Below, piece after piece: positions 7,972 through 16,845 of a stretch of DNA of 64,000 nt (positions within the stretch are counted from its first letter, which is position 1; each line of letters starts with the position of its first letter). A program made the translations under genes and the position numbers. This stretch comes from Spartobacteria bacterium (GTDB taxonomy: Bacteria > Verrucomicrobiota > Verrucomicrobiia > Chthoniobacterales > UBA10450), in assembly GCA_003134765.1 (NCBI GenBank), contig PLCM01000041.1:345023-409022 (forward strand), written 5' to 3'. The notes under the pieces are model-generated. The model did not search any database and was not told the origin of the DNA. It saw only the letters and a list, made by a program, of their open reading frames with translations.

Positions 7972-10197
7972 ATGCAGGCGAAAACGGAACCCGCGCCGCC
8001 GGCCGAGCCGTCGAATGTTATTCCGCTCGCGCCGCCTTCTGAGAACGGCCAGCACTCCCGCTTTTCCGCGCCCGAGAATTTCATCAACCGCGAGTTAAGC
8101 TGGCTGGAATTCAACCGGCGCGTCCTCGAAGAAGCGCAGGACCCGACCCAGCCGCTCATCGAGCGGGTGAAATTCCTCACGATTTTTAGCGGGAACCTCG
8201 ATGAGTTTTTCGAGATCCGCGTCGCCGGCATCAAACAACAGATCGAGAGCGAGACAAGCGACGTCGGCCCCGATGGCTTGAGTCCGACGGAAACGTTCAA
8301 TGCCATCCAGCGCACGGTGCGCGAAATGGTCGCGACGGAATACGCGCTTTGGAACGACGATATCTCGCCGGCCCTGGAGAAGAACGGCATCCGCATCCAC
8401 GACGTTGCCGGCCTGAATGCGAAACGAAGCGCCTGGGTCCAGCGTTATTTTCGGGATGAGGTTTTCCCGATGCTCACGCCGCTCGCCGTCGATGCGAGCC
8501 ATCCCTTCCCGCAGCTCCTCAACAAAAGCCACAATCTGCTCGTGCGCGCGCGGAGTGGCCGCGGCGGCGAACTTCTTCACGCCATTGTCCAGGTGCCGCG
8601 GGTTTTGCCGCGCCTGATCCTCATGCCCCGCGGTAAGGGGGAGGACGAACCGTGGGACTACATCCATCTCTCGGCGCTCATCAAACATCACATCGGAGAT
8701 CTTTTTCCCGGCCTCATTCTCGATGGCGCCCACGCTTTTCGCGTCACCCGCAACAGCGATCTCTACATCGACGAGGAAGAAGCCGACAATCTGCTCCGCA
8801 GCATCGAACAGGAGCTGCGACGTTCGAGCCGCGGCGATGCCGTGCGACTCGAAGTGGAAGCCGATTGCCCGAAGGATTTTCGGGAATTGCTCCTGGAGTT
8901 TTTCGACCTGGGCGAAATGGACCTCTACAAAGTGGATGGCCCCCTTTCGATGCCGCATCTTGCGCCCCTGGTGGCGAACGACGCTTTCGCCAAACTCAAG
9001 GACCGCGTCTTCCAGCCCGCGCGCGACCCGGCCCTGCCGCCGCACGCCAACATTTTCGAAGTGATGCGCAAACAGGATGTCCTCCTGCATCATCCCTACG
9101 AGAGTTACGATCCGGTGGTCGAATTCATCGAGGGTGCCGCGCAGGATCCACAGGTGCTCGCGATCAAGATCACGCTCTATCGCACGAGTGGCGATTCGCC
9201 CATCGTCGAAGCGCTCATGCACGCGGCCATCGCGGGGAAACAGGTGACCGCACTCGTGGAACTAAGGGCGCGCTTCGACGAGGCCGCCAACATCCAGTGG
9301 GCTCGTCGCCTCGAGGAAGCCGGAGCCCATGTCGTCTATGGCGTCGTCGGCCTGAAAACCCATTGCAAGGCGCTCCTCATCATACGGCGCGATGCCGACC
9401 GGCTCCGCCAATATGTGCACCTGGGCACCGGTAATTATCATCCACGCACGGCCCGCATTTACACCGACTTCAGCCTGTTCACGACAAACCCCCAGATCAC
9501 GGAAGGCGTTGCGATTGTTTTTAACACTCTCACCGGGCTCGCTAGTTATCCCGGCTCGGAAAAACTGCTGGTGGCGCCGTTCGATCTCAGCCAGCGCCTC
9601 ATCGAAATGATCGAGCGCGAACGCGATCTTGCGCTCGCCGGCCGCTCGGGACGCATCGTCGCAAAGCTGAATTCCCTGGTCGATCCCGGGATTATCGAAA
9701 AACTCTACGAAGCGTCGTGCGCCGGAGTGAAGATCGACCTGATCGTCCGCGGCATTTGTTGCCTGCGTCCAAAGATTCCGAACCTGAGCGAAAACATCCG
9801 CGTCATCAGCATCGTCGGCCGCTTTCTCGAGCACAGCCGCATCTATTATTTCGAGAACGCCGGCAACCCGAACCTCTATCTCGCCAGCGCGGATTGGATG
9901 CCGCGCAATTTCGTTCGCCGCGTCGAGATCGCTTTCCCGATCGAAGACCCGACTCTGCGCGATGAGGTCATCAACGAAGTGCTCCCGTGCTTCCTCAACG
10001 ATCGCATCAAAGCGCGTGAACTTCAGGCCGATGGATCCTACGTGCGCTTGAAACCTGAAGAAGGCGCGCCGCGCTTGCAGGCCCAGCTGCATTTCCGCGA
10101 ACGTTCGCGCGGTCAGGCCCGCAAACTCGCTGAGTCCCAGAAAACGCCGATGATCCGGCTCACTCCCATCACCACTCCCCACGAAAAAACTTCATGA
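7972..10197 (+). CDS. ppk1: Polyphosphate kinase 1
   Basis: 741 residues, full PPK1 length. Reversibly polymerises the gamma phosphate of ATP into inorganic polyphosphate. Evidence: N-terminal RELSWLEFNRRVLEEA and FSGNLDEFFEIRV, the phospho-histidine segment GLKTHCKALLIIRR, and HLGTGNYHPRTARIYTDFSLFT. After an Ala/Pro-rich N-terminal leader the four PPK1 domains run in order. The stop overlaps the ATG of the next gene (ATGA). Confidence 0.96.
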   Translation: MQAKTEPAPPAEPSNVIPLAPPSENGQHSRFSAPENFINRELSWLEFNRRVLEEAQDPTQPLIERVKFLTIFSGNLDEFFEIRVAGIKQQIESETSDVGPDGLSPTETFNAIQRTVREMVATEYALWNDDISPALEKNGIRIHDVAGLNAKRSAWVQRYFRDEVFPMLTPLAVDASHPFPQLLNKSHNLLVRARSGRGGELLHAIVQVPRVLPRLILMPRGKGEDEPWDYIHLSALIKHHIGDLFPGLILDGAHAFRVTRNSDLYIDEEEADNLLRSIEQELRRSSRGDAVRLEVEADCPKDFRELLLEFFDLGEMDLYKVDGPLSMPHLAPLVANDAFAKLKDRVFQPARDPALPPHANIFEVMRKQDVLLHHPYESYDPVVEFIEGAAQDPQVLAIKITLYRTSGDSPIVEALMHAAIAGKQVTALVELRARFDEAANIQWARRLEEAGAHVVYGVVGLKTHCKALLIIRRDADRLRQYVHLGTGNYHPRTARIYTDFSLFTTNPQITEGVAIVFNTLTGLASYPGSEKLLVAPFDLSQRLIEMIERERDLALAGRSGRIVAKLNSLVDPGIIEKLYEASCAGVKIDLIVRGICCLRPKIPNLSENIRVISIVGRFLEHSRIYYFENAGNPNLYLASADWMPRNFVRRVEIAFPIEDPTLRDEVINEVLPCFLNDRIKARELQADGSYVRLKPEEGAPRLQAQLHFRERSRGQARKLAESQKTPMIRLTPITTPHEKTS

Positions 10198-10877
10198 AAA
10201 AAATCCTCGTTATCGATATCGGCGGCACCCGCGTAAAGCTCATGATCTCCCGGAAAGAAAAACGTAAATTCGATTCCGGAATGAAGCTGTCTCCGAAACA
10301 ATTGATCTCTCAGGTAAAAAAAACCGCCGAAGGCTGGAAGTACGACGCAATTTCGATCGGGTTCCCCGCCCCGGTCATCAAGGGCCGGATCACAAAGAAC
10401 CCGAAGCATCTTGCGCCCGGCTGGGTGGGCTGGAACTTCAACAAGTCGTTAGGTAAACCCACCCGGGTCCTGAACGACGCCGCCATGCAGGCCCTGGGCA
10501 GTTATCGCGGCGGCCGCATGCTGTTCCTCGGGCTCGGCACCGGTCTGGGGTCCGCCCTGGCTTGGTCCAGGAACCTGATGCCGCTCGAGTTAGGCGACCT
10601 TCCTTATGAAGGCGGCATCATCGAAGCATACCTGGGCAAGCCGGGCCTCGAGCGCCTCGGCAAAAGAGAATGGATGCGCCACGTCCTTTTTTGTCTGAAA
10701 CAACTCAAGCTTTCTTTCATCGCTGATTACATCGTTCTCGGTGGCGGCAACGCCAAGCAATTCGCAACCCTGCCCGCCAGCATCGAACTGGGCCACAACC
10801 GCAACGCCTACCTCGGCGGCCTCCGGATGTGGGAAACCGACCCCAAGACCCGTCGCCCTAAGTGGAACGTGATTTGA
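10194..10877 (+). CDS. ROK-family sugar kinase, probable polyphosphate glucokinase
   Basis: 227 residues with ROK/ASKHA signatures: phosphate-1 DIGGTRVKLM at 7-16, substrate loop ISIGFPAPVIKGRI, LNDAAMQALGSY with the catalytic Asp, LGLGTGLGSAL, and a C-terminal VLGGGNAK. Length and the NP.H.APGW stretch fit bacterial polyphosphate glucokinases, which phosphorylate glucose with polyphosphate. The 4-nt overlap with ppk1 strongly supports use of polyphosphate (inference). An ATP-dependent kinase remains possible. Confidence 0.8.
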   Translation: MKKILVIDIGGTRVKLMISRKEKRKFDSGMKLSPKQLISQVKKTAEGWKYDAISIGFPAPVIKGRITKNPKHLAPGWVGWNFNKSLGKPTRVLNDAAMQALGSYRGGRMLFLGLGTGLGSALAWSRNLMPLELGDLPYEGGIIEAYLGKPGLERLGKREWMRHVLFCLKQLKLSFIADYIVLGGGNAKQFATLPASIELGHNRNAYLGGLRMWETDPKTRRPKWNVI

Positions 10878-10896
10878 CGCGCCGCTCCGACTCCAA

Positions 10897-11292
10897 ATGA
10901 GCCAACCAGCCGCGAGCCGGCACCTTCTCGGGCTTCGCACGGTTATCTATCATGCGCCCGACTTGGACAAAGCAAAGGCGTGGTATTCGTCGGTCCTTGG
11001 AATTGGCCCCTACTTCGACCATCCCTTTTACGTCGGTTATAACGTAGGCGGCTACGAATTGGGTCTCGACCCAGACGCTTCTCCTGCGCCCGGCGGAAAC
11101 GCCGGTTCGGTGACATACTGGGGAGTCTCCGACGCACAAGCCGCGTTCGATCGCCTGATTTCTCTGGGCGCCACCGGGCGATCTGCTCCACAGGATGTTG
11201 GCGGGGGCATTCGCGTCGCCTCGGTGCTCGATCCCTTTGGCAATATTCTTGGCATCATTCAGAATCCACACTTCAAGCTTCCGGAGGCGTAA
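10897..11292 (+). CDS. VOC-superfamily (glyoxalase/dioxygenase fold) protein
   Basis: 131 residues. LRTVIYHAPDLDKAKAWYSSVLGIGPYF is the first beta-alpha-beta module and SVLDPFGNILGIIQNP the closing one. Proteins of this fold bind a metal with a His/Glu set; the VIYHA histidine and late residues could serve. Substrate unknown. Followed closely by a second VOC gene, probably co-transcribed. Confidence 0.85.
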   Translation: MSQPAASRHLLGLRTVIYHAPDLDKAKAWYSSVLGIGPYFDHPFYVGYNVGGYELGLDPDASPAPGGNAGSVTYWGVSDAQAAFDRLISLGATGRSAPQDVGGGIRVASVLDPFGNILGIIQNPHFKLPEA

Positions 11293-11326
11293 GGGACACG
11301 TCTGACGAAGCGAGGCGATTAAGGTT

Positions 11327-11689
11327 ATGACTCCAACATTGCCAAACGGTAAAATCTGTTACATCGAGATGCCGGCGACCGACATCAAGCGCTCGGCTGA
11401 CTTCTATGAAAAAGTTTTGGGCTGGCAGCTCAGGCAGCGCGGCGACGGAGCGATCGCGTTCGACGATGGCGTAGGCCAGGTCAGCGGGACTTGGGTCACC
11501 GGCCGACCACCGGCGGTGCCCGGGCTGCTCATTTACATCATGGCGGATAGCGTGGCCGCCACGATTGACGCCCTCGTTGCCCACGGCGGCGAACTGGTCC
11601 AGCCGATCGGGGCGGATGCACCGGAAATCACCGCGCGTTTCCGCGACCCCGGAGGAAATGTGATCGGCCTCTACCAGCAACCAAACTGA
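11327..11689 (+). CDS. VOC-superfamily protein
   Basis: 120 residues: CYIEMPATDIKRSADFYEKVLGWQLRQRGDG at the N terminus and ARFRDPGGNVIGLYQQPN at the end, as in the 27-kDa antigen Cfp30B/lactoylglutathione-lyase-like group. The Glu in CYIEM and the late residues are the usual metal positions. It sits 34 nt behind the other VOC gene and before a decayed DUF3303 gene; such genes often cluster in soil bacteria. Confidence 0.87.
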   Translation: MTPTLPNGKICYIEMPATDIKRSADFYEKVLGWQLRQRGDGAIAFDDGVGQVSGTWVTGRPPAVPGLLIYIMADSVAATIDALVAHGGELVQPIGADAPEITARFRDPGGNVIGLYQQPN

Positions 11690-11700
11690 ACCCGGCCGCC

Positions 11701-11940
11701 ATGAATTACATGGGGTTGAGACTTTTCGCCCGAACTCGAGGGCGCTGGTTTACGAAAGGTTTCACGACAAGGGAAGGATGCTACCGGACGGTTTGCGCTA
11801 CATCGATAGCTGGCTGGAAAAAAATGGAGATCGTTGTTTCCAGCTCATGGAAACCGATTCGCCGGAGCTCTTCGATCGGTGGATGGCTGCCTGGAACGAC
11901 CTCGTTTCCTTCGAGATTGTCGAGCTGAAGAAGGGAGAAC
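11701..11940 (+). pseudogene. DUF3303-like protein, frameshifted near its start
   Basis: The ATG at 11701 gives MNYM, then the frame breaks at a G4 run (11712-11715). The conserved body follows in another frame: VETFRPNSRALVYERF, GRMLPDGLRYIDSWLEKN, CFQLMETDSPELFDRWMAAW and DLVSFEIVEL. These match small DUF3303 proteins that normally begin M.YMVVE.F. The shifted frame stays open to 12308, running into the next gene without a stop at the expected end, so the 3' end is damaged too. A homopolymer sequencing error could account for the first break. Confidence 0.6.
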
Positions 11941-12033
11941 TATCCGGTTTCCTAATCCAACTCCCGGCGCTCCGGGTCCAGGCACTCGACGCGCGTTCTT
12001 TGACGAAACCGCCATTTGCGTGTGGCTTATCGA

Positions 12034-12627
12034 ATGCGACGCCTCAAATACTGGCCGGCAACAATCTTGATCTCTCTGCTCGGTTTCGCGGCAGCGAGTT
12101 GTTCAAAACCAAAGGTTCCCGAGCTTGCGAGCTCGACACCCCAACCGACCGCGACGTCGCCGACCAGCCCCGCCGCGATGGCTGGCCCCGACGCCTGCAC
12201 TTTGCTAACCAAAGAAGAGACGCAGGCAGTCCAGGGGGAAGCATTCAAGGAGGCGAAGCCGAGTCAAAAGTCAGGAGCAGGTCTGGAGGTTTCGCAGTGT
12301 TACTTTGAGTTGCCTACTCCGGTGAACTCGATCGTTCTGACAGTAACCCGTAAGGCCGGTGGGGGACGCGACCCGAGCCAAAGTTGGCAGGACATTTTCC
12401 ACCACGAAAAAACCTCCGAAAAGAAGGAGGAAGAGGAGGAACGGGAGCCGCAAAAAGTCGATGGAGTTGGTGATGAAGCGTTCTGGACAAGGACTCATGT
12501 CGGCGGCGCGCTTTATGTGTTGAAAGGGAACTGCTACATCCGGATCAGCGTCGGCGGCGCGGACGATCAGGCCCGGAAGATCGAGAAATCGAAGGCGCTT
12601 GCGCAAAGCGTGCTGAAGCGGCTGTAA
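12034..12627 (+). CDS. Predicted lipoprotein with DUF3558-like domain
   Basis: About 197 residues. Signal MRRLKYWPATILISLLGF and lipobox AAASC, then a Pro/Ser/Thr-rich spacer. The folded part begins DACTLLTKEETQAVQG, a pattern seen in DUF3558-like secreted proteins, and ends GNCYIRISVGG with a coiled tail. A run of Glu/Lys (SEKKEEEEEREP) interrupts the middle. An in-frame ATG at 12016 is less likely because it precedes the signal peptide. Extracytoplasmic; function unknown. Confidence 0.72.
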   Translation: MRRLKYWPATILISLLGFAAASCSKPKVPELASSTPQPTATSPTSPAAMAGPDACTLLTKEETQAVQGEAFKEAKPSQKSGAGLEVSQCYFELPTPVNSIVLTVTRKAGGGRDPSQSWQDIFHHEKTSEKKEEEEEREPQKVDGVGDEAFWTRTHVGGALYVLKGNCYIRISVGGADDQARKIEKSKALAQSVLKRL

Positions 12628-12667
12628 CCGGATTGCCGGCCGGCGAGGCACTGTTAACATTTACCCC

Positions 12668-13321
12668 GTGCGGCGTTATCTTCCTTTTCTCATCATTGCC
12701 GCCATTTTTGCGCTCGCGGTCGGCGCCGGCCTGGTTCTCTTTTATTATCGCGCGCAATCGCCACCCAAAGCCGCCGTCTACGGTCGCCCGGGTGCCGAGC
12801 CGGCCCACGTTCGCGGCAATCTCCAGGCTCCTGTCCAACTCGAGGAATTTGGTGACTTCGAATGTCTCCCCTGCTCAGAGACCTGGCCCGTCCTGGAAAA
12901 ACTCGAGCACGATTACGGCAATCGTCTCGTGGTCCTGTTCCGGCAGCATCCACTCAAAAAGCATCGCTACGCCCTCGATGCCGCGCGCGCAGCCGAGGCG
13001 GCGGGATTGCAGGGCAAGTTCTGGGAGATGCACGACACGCTTTATCACAATCGCGAAACCTGGGTGCCGGCGGATTACATTCGCCCCTACTTGAATGGTT
13101 ATGCGACCGAGCTCGGCCTCGATGTCGATCGATTCAAAGCCGACATGGACGGCGAGGAAGTAACCAAACGCATCACGGCCGACCAGGACCGCGGCGAATC
13201 CCTGAGCATTGATCGCACGCCGGTCATCTATATTAATGGCGAGTTGATTGCGTCGACCGCGCGAGATGAGAAAAGCCTGCGGGCGGTTATCGACAAGGCG
13301 CTGGGTTCACGGCGACCTTAA
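12668..13321 (+). CDS. DsbA-like thiol:disulfide oxidoreductase, membrane-anchored
   Basis: 217 residues, GTG start. An N-terminal transmembrane anchor (FLIIAAIFALAVGAGLVLFYY) is followed by a thioredoxin-4 type domain. EEFGDFECLPCSETWPVLEKL holds the CLPC active site (family usually CPYC/CPFC), and the cis-proline region reads IDRTPVIYING. Expected to oxidise secreted proteins outside the inner membrane. Directly followed by a VKOR-family gene, its likely re-oxidising partner. Confidence 0.88.
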   Translation: MRRYLPFLIIAAIFALAVGAGLVLFYYRAQSPPKAAVYGRPGAEPAHVRGNLQAPVQLEEFGDFECLPCSETWPVLEKLEHDYGNRLVVLFRQHPLKKHRYALDAARAAEAAGLQGKFWEMHDTLYHNRETWVPADYIRPYLNGYATELGLDVDRFKADMDGEEVTKRITADQDRGESLSIDRTPVIYINGELIASTARDEKSLRAVIDKALGSRRP

Positions 13322-13333
13322 GTTTCGTTAGTC

Positions 13334-13810
13334 ATGAACGCACCAAACCCTGCCCTGCCCGATAGCTCGCGCGACAAGTTACGAAAACGTCTTTATGCCG
13401 TAGCCGCCATCGTCGCACTTCTCGGACTGGCGGATGGAATCTATCTCACCGTTGAACATCTAACCGGGCGAACTGCGGAGTGCATCGCCTCGAGCGGCTG
13501 CCAGGATGTGCTGAGCAGCAAGTATGCGGCGATGGGCCCGGTCCCTCTGGCAGCACTTGGCGCTTTTGCCTACTTCACAGCTTTCAGCGCTGCACTCCTT
13601 GCCGCCTTCGGTTCCCGGAAATCAGGAACTTTCCTGGCTCTCGTCGTGGGCATGATGTTCGCCACTACCCTCTGGCTGCTTTACCTTCAGGCTTACGTGC
13701 TCCATGCCTTTTGCGACTACTGCCTCTTCTCCGCCGGTGTCACCACCGTCCTGGCAGCGCTCGTGATTACGAACGCTCTTTTGCGCGAGCGCCGGACTCC
13801 ATCAAACTGA
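13334..13810 (+). CDS. Vitamin K epoxide reductase (VKOR) family membrane protein
   Basis: 158 residues with four hydrophobic helices (about 22-40, 70-92, 95-118, 125-148). The quinone-side CXXC is in HAFCDYCLFS and the loop cysteine pair in ECIASSGCQDVLSSKY, which also contains the conserved Ser after the second Cys. Bacterial VKORs replace DsbB: they take electrons from a DsbA/thioredoxin-like partner and pass them to quinone. The partner is the gene just upstream, 12 nt away. Confidence 0.9.
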   Translation: MNAPNPALPDSSRDKLRKRLYAVAAIVALLGLADGIYLTVEHLTGRTAECIASSGCQDVLSSKYAAMGPVPLAALGAFAYFTAFSAALLAAFGSRKSGTFLALVVGMMFATTLWLLYLQAYVLHAFCDYCLFSAGVTTVLAALVITNALLRERRTPSN

Positions 13811-13826
13811 CTTCATCTCTGCTCGA

Positions 13827-14285
13827 ATGAAAATTTATTTTCTCCGCCATGGCCTGGCCGACTGGCCCAACTGGAATAGGCCCGACGACGACAGACCGCT
13901 TACCGAAGAGGGAAAGGTTGAGGCCGCGGCGGTCGGCATGCTCCTCGCCCGTCTCGAGATCGCGCCTGAAATCGTCACTAGCCCTCTGCCCCGCGCCAGC
14001 CAGACCGCCGACATCGCCGGTGAATACCTGAAACAAAAAGTTCGGATCGATCCGCTTCTTCGCCCCGGCTTCAACGCTGTCAAACTGAAGCAACTCATCA
14101 AAAAGATCTCTGGTAGCAGTCTGATGGTTGTCGGTCACGAACCCGACTTCACTCGCACCATATTTGAACTGACAGGCGGCAACACCAAGCTCGCGAAAAC
14201 CGGCGTCGCCCTTGTAAAGCTGGACCCTGAATCGATGAGAGGCCAGTTACGCTGGCTTGTCCCTCCCAGGTTCGCGCTGAAATAA
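13827..14285 (+). CDS. sixA: SixA-type phosphohistidine phosphatase
   Basis: 152 residues, histidine phosphatase superfamily. The RHG catalytic motif is at 7-9 (IYFLRHGLAD), followed by DDRPLTEEGK, VTSPLPRASQTADI and the second catalytic His in MVVGHEPDF. SixA proteins dephosphorylate HPt domains of phosphorelays or phosphotransferase proteins. No phosphorelay gene is adjacent. Confidence 0.88.
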   Translation: MKIYFLRHGLADWPNWNRPDDDRPLTEEGKVEAAAVGMLLARLEIAPEIVTSPLPRASQTADIAGEYLKQKVRIDPLLRPGFNAVKLKQLIKKISGSSLMVVGHEPDFTRTIFELTGGNTKLAKTGVALVKLDPESMRGQLRWLVPPRFALK

Positions 14286-14297
14286 TCTTTCTGACTT

Positions 14298-14335
14298 CGA
14301 CGTTGGACGTTAAGCGTTGGGCGTTGGACGTTTTC
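14298..14335. repeat. Heptameric GTTGGAC-type degenerate repeat
   Basis: About five 7-nt units of the type CGTTGGA, some degenerate (GTTAAGC, GTTGGGC), filling the short gap between sixA and the phosphodiesterase gene. The same motif recurs at 42964-43000. Confidence 0.6.
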
Positions 14336-14348
14336 TCCTCTTCTTCCA

Positions 14349-15953
14349 ATGGAATTGAAACACTCGTCAGTCCTCACGCGCTTCTTCCCCCTCCTCGCCT
14401 GCTTTTTTCCCGTCGCCCTTCTTGCCGAGCCGGCTCCTTCTCCTAACGATCGCCACGTCGTCGTTGTCGTTTGGGATGGCATGCGCCCCGACTTGGTCAC
14501 GGAACGTTACTCGCCCACACTTTGGAAACTCGCCCGGGACGGCGTCACCTTTTCGCAACACCACTCGGTTTATCTCACCGCAACGAACGTCAACGGCGCG
14601 GCCATGGCGACCGGCGTTTACCCAAATCGAAACAGTCTGCTCGCGAACCGCGAGTTCCGTCCGCGGATCGATCCACGTAATGCCTTCGAAAATGCGGACG
14701 CCGTCATCATTAAGAAGGCGGACGAAGTCACCGGCGGAAAATACATCGCCGCGCCAACCATCGCGGAAACCCTTCGCGCGGCGGGCCGGCGCACCGCCAT
14801 CGCCGGGACGAAATCGGTCGCTTTTCTTCACGACCGGCACGCGGAATGGACGGTTGCCACCCCAAAAGACTCCGTGAAGTTTGCGGCCGCGCCGATGCCG
14901 GCGGCCATGCGGGAAGAAACCCTGAGCCTTCTCGGTCCGTTTCTCACCAAGGCGGACAACACCAGCGACCAGCGCAATACCTATGCGACCCGCGCCCTCA
15001 CCGAAATCATGTGGCACGACGGCCTGCCTGCCTTTTCCCTTCTTTGGCTCAGCGATCCCGATCTCACCCAGCACGAGTTCGCTCCCGGTTCCGAACCTGC
15101 GCTCGCCGCCGTGGGCAGTTCCGATCGGAACCTCGCCCTTGTCCTCGACGCGATCGCGAAAAAGAACGCGCGCGATTCCACCGATGTTCTCGTCGTTTCC
15201 GATCACGGCTTCTCCACCATCGAGCGCGCGATCGATTTTCCCGCGGAGCTGCGCAAGGCTGGATTTGACGCCACCGCGAGCTTTGGTGACACACCGAAAC
15301 GCGGACAAATCATGATTGTCGGCAATGGCGGCTCGATCCTCTTCTACGTGATCGAACATGACCGCGAGGTCACCGGCCGCCTGATCGAATGGCTCCAGCG
15401 CTCCGATTTCGCCGGTGTGATTTTCGCGCGCGACAAATTCGAAGGCACTTTCCCGCTTGAAACTGTCCGAGCGGATACGGCCGATGCGCCCGATGTAATC
15501 GTAGCCCTGCGCTGGAACCGAAAACCGAATCGCTTCGGCGTTCCTGGCCAGATCATCACCGATTCCGCCCGCGGGCCGGGCCAGGGCAGCCACGCCACCC
15601 TGAGCGAATTCGACGTGCACAATACCCTCATCGCAGCCGGCCCGGACTTTCGAGAACGCCTGACGAGCAGTCTTCCGAGCGGTAACATCGATATTGCACC
15701 GACGGTGCTGCGTATTCTTGGCGTCGCGCCGCCGCAAAAATTTGACGGTCGCGTCCTGGCCGAAGCGATGGACGAAAAGGCCGCGCGGATCGAGTCGCTT
15801 GACAAAACGATCCAGGCCACGCGCCAGTTTCCATCCGGCGAATGGCGCCAGCACCTCCGCGTCTCGCTCGTCGGCGAAACCCTCTACATCGACGAAGGCA
15901 ACGGCGCTTTCTCTTCCTCTACCTCTCCCTCTTCTTCTTCCTCTCCTCGCTAA
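14349..15953 (+). CDS. Secreted type I phosphodiesterase / alkaline-phosphatase-superfamily protein
   Basis: 534 residues. Signal peptide at the N terminus (RFFPLLACFFPVALLAEP). Metal ligands of the superfamily are visible: VVVWDGMRPD, a nucleophile Thr candidate in YLTATNVNGAAMATGVYPN, LWLSDPDLTQHEF, VVSDHGFSTI and GSHATLSEFDVHNTLIAAGP. This matches the nucleotide pyrophosphatase/phosphodiesterase family acting outside the cytoplasm. The C terminus ends in a Ser/Thr/Pro run, SSSTSPSSSSSPR, encoded by a pyrimidine repeat, probably an extension after the folded domain. Confidence 0.85.
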   Translation: MELKHSSVLTRFFPLLACFFPVALLAEPAPSPNDRHVVVVVWDGMRPDLVTERYSPTLWKLARDGVTFSQHHSVYLTATNVNGAAMATGVYPNRNSLLANREFRPRIDPRNAFENADAVIIKKADEVTGGKYIAAPTIAETLRAAGRRTAIAGTKSVAFLHDRHAEWTVATPKDSVKFAAAPMPAAMREETLSLLGPFLTKADNTSDQRNTYATRALTEIMWHDGLPAFSLLWLSDPDLTQHEFAPGSEPALAAVGSSDRNLALVLDAIAKKNARDSTDVLVVSDHGFSTIERAIDFPAELRKAGFDATASFGDTPKRGQIMIVGNGGSILFYVIEHDREVTGRLIEWLQRSDFAGVIFARDKFEGTFPLETVRADTADAPDVIVALRWNRKPNRFGVPGQIITDSARGPGQGSHATLSEFDVHNTLIAAGPDFRERLTSSLPSGNIDIAPTVLRILGVAPPQKFDGRVLAEAMDEKAARIESLDKTIQATRQFPSGEWRQHLRVSLVGETLYIDEGNGAFSSSTSPSSSSSPR

Positions 15954-16267
15954 GACACGCTGTAGCCGCCCCCCTCGGCCGCGGCGTTAACTTGCGGCGG
16001 CTGAGCGCCGCTGCTACCGCGACGTAGCGGAAGTGGAAGCTCGAATGTCATCCCGAGCCGCGAAGACGGCGAGGGACCTCCCAGTTGCAATCCTGACCTG
16101 CCAGTTAAGTTCACGCGCTCCTCAACGAATACGCGGCATCTAACGCGGAAGCGGTTGAGCGCTTACGATGTCCCTCGGCGCGCTCGCGCCAGCCTCGGAA
16201 TGACAGGCGATCACCTCACTAGAATTCTATCGCTTCTTTTGCGGACCTCATGGCAGAGTGATTCCCC
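15954..16267. repeat. Gene-free gap with REP-like inverted repeats
   Basis: No convincing gene. It contains GTAGC-type palindromic pieces (15961-16028) and a REP pair: GTCATCCCGAGCCGCGAAGA near 16047 and, in inverted form, CGCGCCAGCCTCGGAATGAC near 16185. The two could fold against each other around an 80-nt spacer. Confidence 0.5.
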
Positions 16268-16651
16268 GTGAAGCTGCGAGTTACCGGCCTTCTCCTCGCC
16301 CTCGATGCCGCCGTGCTTTTTCTCCTTGGCACATTGCTTCTCGTCCTTCCCCAACACGTGCTGCTCGTCTTCGGTTTCGTCGACCTGCCCGTCGGCGTTA
16401 GTTACATCATCGCGCTCTGGGGCTGCGTCCTCCTCACCATGGCGCTCGGTTATTGGAAAGCGTCGGCCGATCCGGTGCGCCATCTCGTCTGGGCCCAGGT
16501 GGGAATCGCGCGCGGCGCTCTCGAATTCGGCGTGGGCATTATCTACCTCGTCCGCGGGATCGTGACGTTTCGCCAGGCTGGCTTCGGCATTATTCTCGCC
16601 GGCCTGTTCGCCCTCGCTTATCTCATTTTTTACCCACGCGCTGAAACATGA
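16268..16651 (+). CDS. Small polytopic membrane protein
   Basis: 127 residues, GTG start. Four hydrophobic helices: LLLALDAAVLFLLGTLLLVL, YIIALWGCVLLTMALGY, IARGALEFGVGIIYLV, and FGIILAGLFALAYLIFY. No recognised family. Its stop overlaps the next small membrane gene by 4 nt, and both lead into the radical SAM gene, suggesting one transcript. Confidence 0.7.
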   Translation: MKLRVTGLLLALDAAVLFLLGTLLLVLPQHVLLVFGFVDLPVGVSYIIALWGCVLLTMALGYWKASADPVRHLVWAQVGIARGALEFGVGIIYLVRGIVTFRQAGFGIILAGLFALAYLIFYPRAET

Positions 16652-16842
16652 TCTTCGGGCTCTCAGTGGTCGGATTTGTGGTCGCGCTTTGTTTCGCTGC
16701 CGGATTTTTGTTCGCGACGCGCGCCGGTAAAACCCCGGTCCAGGTTTTCTTCCTCGGGATTCTTTTCGGAATCGTCTTTCTCATCGCTCTAAGCGGGCTG
16801 GCCGTGGCGGGTTGCATCGCTGTGCTCGCCACCAGTCACTGA
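16648..16842 (+). CDS. Small two-helix membrane protein (64 aa)
   Basis: MIFGLSVVGFVVALCFAAGF and VFFLGILFGIVFLIALSGLA form two transmembrane helices separated by a short basic loop (ATRAGKTP). ATGA overlap with the upstream gene, and only 3 nt to the GTG of the radical SAM gene. No family recognised; the tight packing argues for a real gene. Confidence 0.65.
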   Translation: MIFGLSVVGFVVALCFAAGFLFATRAGKTPVQVFFLGILFGIVFLIALSGLAVAGCIAVLATSH

Positions 16843-16845
16843 GCG

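Noticed and set aside
14367..15854. 495-codon minus-strand open frame
   Set aside because: Antisense to the phosphodiesterase, whose motifs and signal peptide are unambiguous.
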